In this document: positions 1 through 6,248 of the stretch, piece after piece
Position numbering within the stretch: position 1 is the stretch's first letter
Layout: each line of letters starts with the position of its first letter
Assembly: GCA_964651325.1 (NCBI GenBank)
Contig: CAZYXP010000081.1
Location: 1-14,353, forward strand
Direction of reading: 5' to 3'
DNA length: 14,353 nucleotides
DNA from: JADFOB01 sp964651325
GTDB lineage: Bacteria > Planctomycetota > Phycisphaerae > UBA1845
Notes under the pieces: model-generated
What the model was told of the DNA's origin: nothing
Databases searched by the model: none
What the model saw: only the letters and a program-made list of their open reading frames with translations
Program-made: the position numbers and the translations under genes

Positions 1-16
1 CGCACGCGGCAGCCTG

Positions 17-55
17 ACGGTTTCGCGGACCGTGTCACAGGGCTAGCGCCCTGTG
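17..55. repeat. Two tandem hairpins at the left edge
   Basis: Two inverted repeats lie back to back. ACGGT (17-21) pairs with ACCGT (29-33), and CACAGGGC (36-43) pairs perfectly with GCCCTGTG (48-55) around the 4-base loop TAGC. A short T-rich stretch (TTCTGTT) follows the second hairpin, so it could terminate a gene lying left of the window. There is no long T tract, so a dispersed palindromic repeat is equally possible. The pairing is seen in the sequence; the role is inference. Confidence 0.4.
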
Positions 56-89
56 TTCTGTTCACAAGCCCAGCTTCGGGCGCGAATCT

Positions 90-112
90 GAGCCGCGGGC
101 GCCAGCCCTCGG
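90..112 (+). repeat. GAG-hairpin dispersed repeat, copy 1
   Basis: The unit is GAG followed by an 8-base arm (93-100), a 4-base loop and a second 8-base arm (105-112), with 7 of 8 positions paired. The same architecture and orientation recur three times at 12749-12942, between coaC and coaB. This copy lies in the leader of the P-loop gene. Such GC-rich palindromes are common between genes in planctomycete-like genomes; their function is unknown. Confidence 0.5.
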
Positions 113-346
113 ACCATCCCAGCGCAAAGCACGTACGCGTCCGGAAAAAAACGGCTTTTGGCGTGCGCGGGGTTGGTTTTCAATCATACCTACTGCAAAC
201 CCGTGGCGAATGAAGTGGTCGCGAGCGGGGTGGAGGGCTATGATCGCACGTTGGAGCGAGGATGCCAATCGAGTGATTGGCGAACCTGGGGGTGGGAATT
301 CCGGCGACGAGGACAGCTTTGCCGGCGTTTTGCAAGAGGCTTTGTT

Positions 347-1162
347 ATGGGACTTTCAGTCACATTCGTAAGCGGTTTGCGCCGCTCCGGGAAGAGCGCC
401 GTCATCCGCGCGATGATCGATCGCCTTTGGAAGGAGCAGCCTCACTACATTCGGCTTGTGGTCACGGGGGGGGGCAAACTCCCGCCGAAGCCGCTGGCCA
501 AAGCGCCCAAAACGTGCGGCATCGCCACGGCTCGGTGGCTTGAAGTTCAAGCGGATCATGTGTTTGAGACCTTGCCCGAGGCATTGGCGGCCATTCATAA
601 GAGGGATCGATACGGGTCGGTTGTGATCGAGGCGGATGCGGATTCTATTCTTCGCTGCGCGTATCCTTATGATCATCGCGTTTTTGTGATGCCCGTGCCG
701 CAAACGATCGACGAGGTCTTTCGAGATTCGTCGAGCGCGGCCCGCGAGCTACAACGAGCGCTCGATGATACGGCCGCGTTTGCGTCGGAGATCTTCGGGC
801 TGTTCTCGCACGGGCGGGAGGATGATCCGATGCCCTCCGAAGAGCGTGCGGACTTGACCGAGACGAACATGCGCGGGTTTCTTTACTCGCCGTTGGGTGA
901 CGAGCTGGCGACACGGATTCAGCTTCAGCCGGCGTACCACGGCCTGGTCGAAAGCGATGTGATTCTGGTCAACACGGGGGCGGGCGAGCGGGGCGAAGAA
1001 ACGGACGAATGCCTCAGGCGAATCCGGCGCCTGATCGAACGGCTGCGAGGCCATTCCGACCAACAGCGGGAACTCTTCCACTGCAATCCACGCGAGCCCA
1101 AGGAAAAGGACTGCAAGAGCCTGCTCAAAGCGCTTGAGCCGATGTGTTGCGGGGGCAGTTGA
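347..1162 (+). CDS. Uncharacterised P-loop NTPase, 271 aa
   Basis: I do not recognise the family. The protein opens with a beta strand and a Walker A loop, GLRRSGKS (residues 10-17). A Walker B-like strand, SVVIEADAD, lies near residues 91-99, and a late strand ESDVILVNTG (202-211) resembles the position after which SIMIBI/MobB-type GTPases place their base-recognition loop. The C-terminus is cysteine-rich (MCCGGS). No signal peptide or membrane segment is visible, so it is probably cytoplasmic. The ATG at 347 was chosen because AAGAGG (334-339) sits 7 bases upstream and Walker A then falls at a normal distance. The frame is open back to 158, but those 63 extra residues look like translated leader. 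A nine-G run at 466-474 encodes part of TGGGK. The nucleotide-binding call is firm; the comparison with MobB-like enzymes is only a guess. Confidence 0.75.
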   Translation: MGLSVTFVSGLRRSGKSAVIRAMIDRLWKEQPHYIRLVVTGGGKLPPKPLAKAPKTCGIATARWLEVQADHVFETLPEALAAIHKRDRYGSVVIEADADSILRCAYPYDHRVFVMPVPQTIDEVFRDSSSAARELQRALDDTAAFASEIFGLFSHGREDDPMPSEERADLTETNMRGFLYSPLGDELATRIQLQPAYHGLVESDVILVNTGAGERGEETDECLRRIRRLIERLRGHSDQQRELFHCNPREPKEKDCKSLLKALEPMCCGGS

Positions 1163-1271
1163 CCGCGGTGCCGCCACGGGAAGAATGTCGATAAGGAGCG
1201 GCGAAGCCATGTGTAGCTGGGCTTCGTGCTGGTGATACACACTTCGTGCGACTCGGCAGGAGGCCCGCCCC

Positions 1272-1493
1272 ATGCTTCACCGTGATCAGGAACAACTCGA
1301 CGCCATTCGCGACGCATTGGTCAATGCGGATCTGCTTTCTTCCGAAGAGGCTGGTGACCTCGTCTTTCACCTCGGCGATATTCTTCATTCGGCCGCCGAA
1401 TTCCCCAAGGATGTTGAACGCGTGTATTCTCACCTGAGTCAGTTGCAGGCGGATCCTGGCGAATTTAGCGTGCGTCTTGGCGAGTGCCATTAG
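1272..1493 (+). CDS. Small unknown protein, 73 aa, ending at an in-frame amber codon
   Basis: A perfect AGGAGG (1258-1263) lies 8 bases before this ATG, the best ribosome binding site in the left part of the window, so translation here is likely. The product is acidic and helical-looking (for example LLSSEEAGDLVFHLGDIL) with no membrane segment or known motif. It follows the P-loop gene by 109 bases on the same strand and may share its transcript. The frame ends at TAG (1491-1493) directly after LGECH, yet stays open for 42 more codons. The gene may therefore be a truncated version of a protein of about 116 residues. I do not recognise it. Confidence 0.55.
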   Translation: MLHRDQEQLDAIRDALVNADLLSSEEAGDLVFHLGDILHSAAEFPKDVERVYSHLSQLQADPGEFSVRLGECH

Positions 1494-1622
1494 GCCTTCA
1501 AACATCCGGGGTTTCATCTGTTTGGCGCCGTGCTTCCGCTGCAGGAGGCAATCGACTTCCTCATGCTCGACAACATGCGGGATGACGAGCGGGGTGATGA
1601 GGCGCAAGAAAACGAGGGATAG
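1494..1622 (+). pseudogene. In-frame continuation of the 1272 gene beyond TAG
   Basis: Reading past TAG 1491-1493 in the same frame gives 42 codons up to TAG at 1620-1622. The product is protein-like: KHPGFHLFGAVLPLQEAIDF followed by an acidic tail ending DEAQENEG. By my count 29 of the 42 third positions are G or C, as in the neighbouring real genes. It has no good start of its own; the internal ATGs at 1563 and 1575 are late. The simplest reading is one gene broken by a nonsense change. Readthrough or a sequencing error are alternatives. Confidence 0.4.
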
Positions 1623-1668
1623 AGCGAACTGGTTGAACCGCTACTACTTACGTCCTACTGAAGTGCCG

Positions 1669-1703
1669 GTAGTGTGGCATGGGCAAACTTTGTTTGCCCG
1701 TGC
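1669..1703 (+). repeat. REP-like palindrome with 5' GTAG
   Basis: GTAG (1669-1672) is followed by four bases and a 12-bp stem with one G-T wobble: GCATGGGCAAAC (1677-1688), loop TTT (1689-1691), GTTTGCCCGTGC (1692-1703). REP elements recognised by RAYT transposases are known to combine a GTAG or GGAG tetranucleotide with a short hairpin. A RAYT relic lies 260 bases to the right. There is no T run, so a terminator is less likely. Confidence 0.5.
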
Positions 1704-1962
1704 AGGCCAGGGCGACAACACGGGTAAGCATCCGCTCACCCGTACCACCCAAATCAAGACACCCCCGGGTCACCCGTCGTCCGGCGTGATCGCAATGCCT
1801 TCGCCCCAAAGGTTTTTCGGCTTGGGCGTCAGGGGCATGCTAGACACGTGACAGGACGGCACGATCGTCCCCGTCAACCGGAACTTGGCTCGCATCGTAT
1901 TGTAGGCGCCATGTTCCGCCGGCGTCGTTGCTGCCCAGTTCCATGACCATGCGCACCAGGCC

Positions 1963-2067
1963 GTCGTCCACAAAGAAGACGTCCTGCCGGTTGTTGCCGC
2001 GCTGGGTAGCGTGGTGGGCTACGCTCGGAAGAACGATGCTTGCGACTCGTGGCATGAGCCCCCCCAC
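1963..2067 (-). pseudogene. N-terminal relic of a REP-associated tyrosine transposase (RAYT, Y1_Tnp/IS200-like)
   Basis: On the minus strand the frame starting near 2067 reads MPRVASIVLP, then HHATQRGNNRQDVFFVDD. This is the characteristic amino terminus of RAYT transposases (commonly MPR...I..P..PHHV.QRGNNRQ.VFF.D). The similarity stops abruptly after FFVDD at about 1963. The downstream frame does not contain the HUH motif or the catalytic tyrosine region, so only about 30 residues of a family normally 150-250 residues long remain. In full-length members this enzyme class nicks and moves single-stranded REP hairpins; this fragment cannot be active. The upstream minus-strand flank, with GGGGACAACC near 2100, may belong to the same relic. 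Confidence 0.65.
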
Positions 2068-2134
2068 CTCGCGACTCCCACCCCGTCAACCTTATCGATG
2101 GTTGTCCCCTGTTTTCTTCAGACCCTCTGCGCCG

Positions 2135-3130
2135 TCATGAGCCGTCGCGTGGCCATCGCTTCATTTCGATCTGAAAGAACGTCGTCTTACCGTCCTGCAC
2201 GAGTTCAGACTTGGCGAGAAGCCCGTCGGCCCCGTCGATCGACAGCCACGTGCGTTTGAGCGTCCCCTCTGCCGTTGGTTCGAACACGAATCGGGTGCCA
2301 TGGTGTGACACGCACCGCGTAACGATCGGGGCGTCCTTTTCCTCGAATGCCGTCAGCTCCGGTGAAAAATGGCGCGTGCGGAATTCGATACCACCTTCGG
2401 TCTCCCGGATCATGTCGAGTTTGAGCATGACGACGTGTCCACCCTCATCCATGAGCCGGAACACCCCCAGCATCAGTCCACCGCGAGGCTCACTCCAGTG
2501 CATCTCTACGTTGCCGAACGAGGTGGTGCCTTTCCAGCGTCCAGCGAACGCAGCGAAGTCGTTGATGGTGGGACCTCGCGGGATCGCTTCGTCCGCAGCG
2601 CTACTCAGCGCCGCGAGTTTGCCCCTGTTTTCGTCGAGGCTCTTGAGGACCTCAGTCCACACCCGGTCGAAGTACGCGTAGTACTTATCCCAGTCCGCGC
2701 CTTGCTTGATCCCCGTCTGTTTGAGCGTCACGTGTACGCGCCCGTCGCCAAGGTCGGCGAACTGAACCAGGACCTTTGTCCTGACGTTGGCGTTGCGCAG
2801 CGCGGGGATACTCGGCGGCGCATTCCACGTGAACGCCAGGCGCTCCCGCGGTTTGATTTCGAGCAGCGTGCAGCCCTCCGCGCCGCGCAGCCCGTACTCG
2901 GCCGACAGATCAAAGTACAATTCGTACTTGCCGCCCACCCGTAGCTGGATGTCCGCGCCGTTCGAGAAGAATGTCGTAAGCCCCTCCACCGTGGTCCAAG
3001 CGTTCCAGACCTCATCCAACGGTGCACGCACGGTCATTTCTTTGGTGATGGCCCGCTCCGCCTCCCCACTGCCAGCCACTGGCGCTGACAGCCAAGCCGC
3101 AAGTATCCCGCATAAGCCCGTGCTGATCAT
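2135..3130 (-). CDS. Exported SRPBCC (AHSA1-like) domain protein fused to DUF6265, 331 aa
   Basis: Residues 25-170 form an AHSA1-type SRPBCC domain: ITKEMTVRAPLDEVWNAWTT, then VGGKYELYFD, then a final helix with WTEVLKSLDEN. These START-like folds hold small hydrophobic ligands or assist proteins. Residues 188-325 match the DUF6265 layout (FAAFAGRWKG, HWSEPRGGLMLGVFR, GIEFRTRHFSPELTAFE, FVFEP), a beta-barrel of unknown role. Residues 1-20 (MISTGLCGILAAWLSAPVAG) look like a signal peptide, although the usual basic start is missing. The ATG at 3130 was chosen because AAGGA sits 8 bases upstream on the minus strand; the frame is open further, to 3280, but that stretch is not protein-like. The gene stands alone, divergent from the FG-GAP gene. 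The domain calls are good; function and ligand are unknown. Confidence 0.8.
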   Translation of the reverse strand: MISTGLCGILAAWLSAPVAGSGEAERAITKEMTVRAPLDEVWNAWTTVEGLTTFFSNGADIQLRVGGKYELYFDLSAEYGLRGAEGCTLLEIKPRERLAFTWNAPPSIPALRNANVRTKVLVQFADLGDGRVHVTLKQTGIKQGADWDKYYAYFDRVWTEVLKSLDENRGKLAALSSAADEAIPRGPTINDFAAFAGRWKGTTSFGNVEMHWSEPRGGLMLGVFRLMDEGGHVVMLKLDMIRETEGGIEFRTRHFSPELTAFEEKDAPIVTRCVSHHGTRFVFEPTAEGTLKRTWLSIDGADGLLAKSELVQDGKTTFFQIEMKRWPRDGS

Positions 3131-3294
3131 CTCTACGTTCCTTTTTGATCGCGTGGAAATGGGTGTGGCCATTGGTTGTGGCATCGTAGGTCGCGCACAT
3201 GGATGGGATTGTACTGGTTCCGCGTGAATTGGACAATGGCCCATCACGACTACGATGCGAATACCATCGCTCGCGGGCAATTGCCCTGCCCGGC

Positions 3295-3323
3295 TTGCAC
3301 CAAGCGGGCTTGCGTGGTAGGAT
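3295..3323 (+). promoter_or_regulatory. Possible sigma-70-type promoter of the FG-GAP gene
   Basis: TTGCAC (3295-3300) and TAGGAT (3318-3323) are separated by 17 bases, about 50 bases before the start codon at 3376. The -10 box matches four of six consensus positions; the -35 box is weak. The spacing and location are plausible in this 245-base divergent region. Confidence 0.3.
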
Positions 3324-3375
3324 GGTGTGTGATATCCGATCTGTGAACATGTGTCAGCTCTGAGGGGAAATGCAG

Positions 3376-5028
3376 ATGTTGTTTAGCAATCGTTTTGGTT
3401 TTGGTGCCGTGGTTATGGCTTCGTGTCTTTGCATGGGCGTGCCCTTGGTTCGCGCACAGTGTGAGGCGGGCAAGGTGGTTCCGTCGGACGCTGTGGCCGG
3501 CGCCGAGTTTGCTCGAGGGGTTTCGATCAGCGGGGATGTGGCGGTGTTTGGGGCGTTCAAGGCGCCGTGTGCCGACGGGGCCAATTGCGGCGCGGCCTAC
3601 GTGTTTCGCTGGGACGGAACGGATTGGGTTGAGGAGCAGAAGCTCACCCCTTCGGATATTCAGCCGGGCACGTTCTTCGGCGGTTCGACGGGCATCAGTG
3701 GGAATGTGATTGTCGCCGGCAAGCCAACCGGCAACAGCGGCCTCTACGTGTTTCGATGGAACGGTACGATGTGGTTTCAGGAGGCCAAGCTCGAAGCTGC
3801 AGACAATACATTCGGACAACTCGGGATATCCACCTCCATCGACGGGGACGTGGCCGTCGGCGGGGCGCCGCTCGATGATGAGGGGGGCACGTGGGCCGGT
3901 GCGGCGTATGTTTTTCGACGTGTGGCAGGCGTTTGGCAGCAGGAGGTCAAGCTGATCGCATCGGACGCCGAGGCGGGAGATCAGTTTGGGATTTCAGTGT
4001 CCGTCGACGGGGACCGAATCGTCGTAGGATCCCACCGAGACGACTACGCGTGTCCGGGTGATCCCGATTGTAACTCCGGCGCCGCGTACGTGTTTCGATT
4101 TGACGGGTCCGCTTGGATCGAGGAAGCCAAGCTTACGCCGCCCGATGCGGCGGCGGGCGATGGGCTGGGCTTCTCAACTCAGATCAGCGGAGACCGAGTG
4201 ATCGCCGGTGCCAGCGGCGACGATCCGGCCGGCTCGGCCTACGTGTTCCGTCGTGAAGGAACAGCCTGGGTCCAGGAAGCCAAGCTCACGGCGTCGGACG
4301 GCCAGTCTGGCGATACCTTTGGTATCGTTTCGATTCACGGTGACAAGGTTCTGGTCGGGGCCCCCCGCGACGACGACGCCTGCCCTGCCGATCCGTCGTG
4401 CAATTCCGGCGCCGGCTATCTCTTTCGACGCGACGGGACGACGTGGACGGAAATCGCCAAGCTTACGGCCTCGGACGCCAGTGCGGGCGACCTGTTGGGC
4501 TGGATCGAATCGGTTGCGATCGGCGAGCGGTTTGCCCTGCTGGCTGCCTCACTCAAGGATGACACAGGTGTGGACTCTGGAGCGGGATACGCGTACATCG
4601 TCGGCGGAGATTGCAATCAAAACGGCACGCCCGATGGTTGTGAGCAGGATACGGACGGCGATGGTGTGATTGACGATTGTGATCCCTGCCCGCTCGATCC
4701 GGTCGACAACGACAGTGATGGGGACGGCGTTTGCGTGCCGGACGATCAGTGCCCGAGCGACCCGAACAAGACGCAGCCGGGGCAGTGCGGCTGCGGCGTC
4801 AGCGGCGAGCAAGATGCCGACGGCGACACGGTTGCGGATTGCCACGACCAGTGCCCGGGCGAGGACGACACGATCGATGCGAATCAAAATGGCACGCCGG
4901 ATTGCCTCGATCCGCCGGCGGTTCCAACGATCGGCTCGTGGGGCCTTGCGATCCTCGCGATGACGCTGCTTGCGGCGGGCAAAGTGTACTTCGGGCGCCG
5001 TGAAGACGTTCGGCATGGTCATTCATGA
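3376..5028 (+). CDS. Secreted FG-GAP repeat protein with calcium-binding type repeats and IPTL-CTERM-like anchor, 550 aa
   Basis: An N-terminal signal peptide (about residues 1-27, ending VRA before QC) leads into seven FG-GAP repeats of roughly 50 residues. The repeat theme is KLTASD..AGD.FG.S.SI.GD..V.GA..DD, then GAAYVFR.DG..W..E (about residues 30-410). A cysteine- and aspartate-rich stretch follows (about 412-513), with DTDGDGVIDDCDPCP and DSDGDGVC units like thrombospondin type 3 or dockerin calcium loops. The C-terminus is VPTIGSWG, a hydrophobic helix and GRR, an IPTL/PEP-CTERM-type sorting signal recognised by exosortase-like enzymes, plus eight extra residues. It is expected at the cell surface or in the matrix, folded as a beta-propeller; ligand unknown. 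ATG 3376 was preferred over ATG 3370 because GAGGGG (3362-3367) is 8 bases from the former and only 2 from the latter. It converges on fliM. Confidence 0.9.
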   Translation: MLFSNRFGFGAVVMASCLCMGVPLVRAQCEAGKVVPSDAVAGAEFARGVSISGDVAVFGAFKAPCADGANCGAAYVFRWDGTDWVEEQKLTPSDIQPGTFFGGSTGISGNVIVAGKPTGNSGLYVFRWNGTMWFQEAKLEAADNTFGQLGISTSIDGDVAVGGAPLDDEGGTWAGAAYVFRRVAGVWQQEVKLIASDAEAGDQFGISVSVDGDRIVVGSHRDDYACPGDPDCNSGAAYVFRFDGSAWIEEAKLTPPDAAAGDGLGFSTQISGDRVIAGASGDDPAGSAYVFRREGTAWVQEAKLTASDGQSGDTFGIVSIHGDKVLVGAPRDDDACPADPSCNSGAGYLFRRDGTTWTEIAKLTASDASAGDLLGWIESVAIGERFALLAASLKDDTGVDSGAGYAYIVGGDCNQNGTPDGCEQDTDGDGVIDDCDPCPLDPVDNDSDGDGVCVPDDQCPSDPNKTQPGQCGCGVSGEQDADGDTVADCHDQCPGEDDTIDANQNGTPDCLDPPAVPTIGSWGLAILAMTLLAAGKVYFGRREDVRHGHS

Positions 5029-5082
5029 CTTGCGGCTCGATCGCGCCGTGGTACATGATCGCTGTCGGGAAGGGGAAGGCGG

Positions 5083-6084
5083 CTAGAGCCTTTCCTCGAC
5101 CTCGGCGCGGCGCGTGATTCTGACGGCCAGGTTTTTCTTGTGGCGTCCGAGCAGGCCGGCGAATTGGTTCTTGCCTTTCACTTGGAGGACCATCTCGGCG
5201 CCGGTCGGTTTTTGTGTCTGGATGATGTCACCGGGTTGCAGATCCAGGAGCTCGTCCACGGTGATGCTCGTTTCGGCCAGGAAGGCGGACAAGTCGATGA
5301 AGGTCGCGGACAGGCCCCTGGCGATTTCCTCGGTCTTGTCCTCGGGCGTGCTCTTATGTTGGTAGGCTAGCCAGCTTTGGGTTACGAGCTTTCCCATCAC
5401 CGGTTCGATGACCTTGTAGGGCAGGCAGAGGCTCATGGTGCCGGCTCGATTGCCGATCTTGATTTCGAATCCGATGACGACCACGATCTCATTGGGCGCC
5501 ACGATTTGTACGAGATGCGGATTGCTTTCCACTTCGACGATTTCGAACTTGACCTCGCACAGATCGGACCACGAGTCGGTGAGGGTCGCCAGGGCCCTAT
5601 CGGTGATGCATCCGACCAGGCGTTGCTCGATCATGGTCAACGGTCGTTGCGGGATAAAGAGTTCGGAATTGGATCCGCCGAGCAGCCGGTCGATAATGGG
5701 GTAGATGATCAGCGGGCTGATTTCGAGGCAAAGCTGGCCTTCGAGGGGCTCGGCCGTAAGCAGGTTGAAGTTGGTCGGGTTCGGCAGGGAATAGATGAAC
5801 TCGCTGTAGGTGAGTTGTTCGGCCGTGGCGACGCGGACCTCGACGATGGTGCGAAGGAAGCCGGACAGGGACGCACCCAGGTTTCTCGCGAAGGCTTCGT
5901 GAATGCCTTCGATCGCGCGGATTTGTTCCTTGCTGACTCGCTCAGGGCGTTTGAAGTCGTAGGTATGTACCTCTTTGTCTACGTTTTGGCCACGGGTATC
6001 AATCTCTTCGGCGGCGGTAACCCCGCCCTCGTCCATGGCGGCGAGTAACGCATCAACTTCACTTTGGTCAAGGACGTCCGCCAC
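5083..6084 (-). CDS. fliM: Flagellar motor switch protein FliM
   Basis: FliM is the middle protein of the flagellar C-ring. It binds phosphorylated CheY through its N-terminus, FliG through its central domain, and FliN through its C-terminal SpoA domain, and so sets rotation direction. The N-terminal LDQSEVDALLAAM (residues 5-17) is the CheY-P binding peptide. The middle domain includes FKRPERVSKEQIRAIEGIH and TYSEFIYSLPNPTNF, and the SpoA domain covers about residues 255-328 with LDLQPGDII. The length of 333 residues is normal. At the FliG-contact loop, usually GGxG, it reads GGSN (136-139). The start is GTG at 6084, with GAGGAG 8 bases upstream. No other flagellar or chemotaxis gene is nearby, although these are usually clustered. 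A short gap separates it from aroA on the same strand, so it may share a transcript. Confidence 0.96.
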   Translation of the reverse strand: MADVLDQSEVDALLAAMDEGGVTAAEEIDTRGQNVDKEVHTYDFKRPERVSKEQIRAIEGIHEAFARNLGASLSGFLRTIVEVRVATAEQLTYSEFIYSLPNPTNFNLLTAEPLEGQLCLEISPLIIYPIIDRLLGGSNSELFIPQRPLTMIEQRLVGCITDRALATLTDSWSDLCEVKFEIVEVESNPHLVQIVAPNEIVVVIGFEIKIGNRAGTMSLCLPYKVIEPVMGKLVTQSWLAYQHKSTPEDKTEEIARGLSATFIDLSAFLAETSITVDELLDLQPGDIIQTQKPTGAEMVLQVKGKNQFAGLLGRHKKNLAVRITRRAEVEERL

Positions 6085-6248
6085 CTTAGGTTCTCCTCAT
6101 TACGTAGCGGCAAAAACGGCGCGTCGTCGTCCATGACGATGCGGGCGTGCCCCTGTTTATCGGAAATGGGGGAAATGCAACTTGAACGCGCGAAAGCGTG
6201 CTGGCTGTGCTGGAAACGCATTGGGAGGCTGTTGAAGCGGAATTCGGA

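Larger units (their letters stand above)
1623..2134. other. Decayed intergenic region with transposon relics
   Basis: No intact gene is visible in these 512 bases. They hold a REP-like palindrome (1669-1703) and the N-terminal relic of a RAYT transposase on the minus strand (1963-2067). Frames between 1720 and 1960 are open for up to about 65 codons on both strands, but I recognise no family or ribosome binding site. The region separates the P-loop pair from the SRPBCC gene and looks like a site of past insertion and decay. Confidence 0.5.

Noticed and set aside
158..346. 63-residue N-terminal extension of the P-loop NTPase
   Set aside because: It has no family-like features and no ribosome binding site, while ATG 347 has AAGAGG at 7 bases and puts Walker A at the expected place.
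1272..1622. Genome-wide TAG recoding or pyrrolysine as explanation for the amber codon
   Set aside because: fliM, tpiA and coaB end at TAG at the expected protein ends, and no pyrrolysine genes are present in the window.
2369..2944. 191-codon plus-strand frame opposite the SRPBCC gene
   Set aside because: It is antisense to a clear protein family and has no recognisable domains, so it is a shadow of the real gene.
5377..6048. 223-codon plus-strand frame opposite fliM
   Set aside because: It is the complementary-strand shadow of fliM; the D/E/G-rich product has no motif.
6085..6180. Sigma-54 promoter for fliM (GGCACG upstream on the minus strand)
   Set aside because: The required GC of the -12 element is not at the correct spacing; the match is limited to the -24 box.
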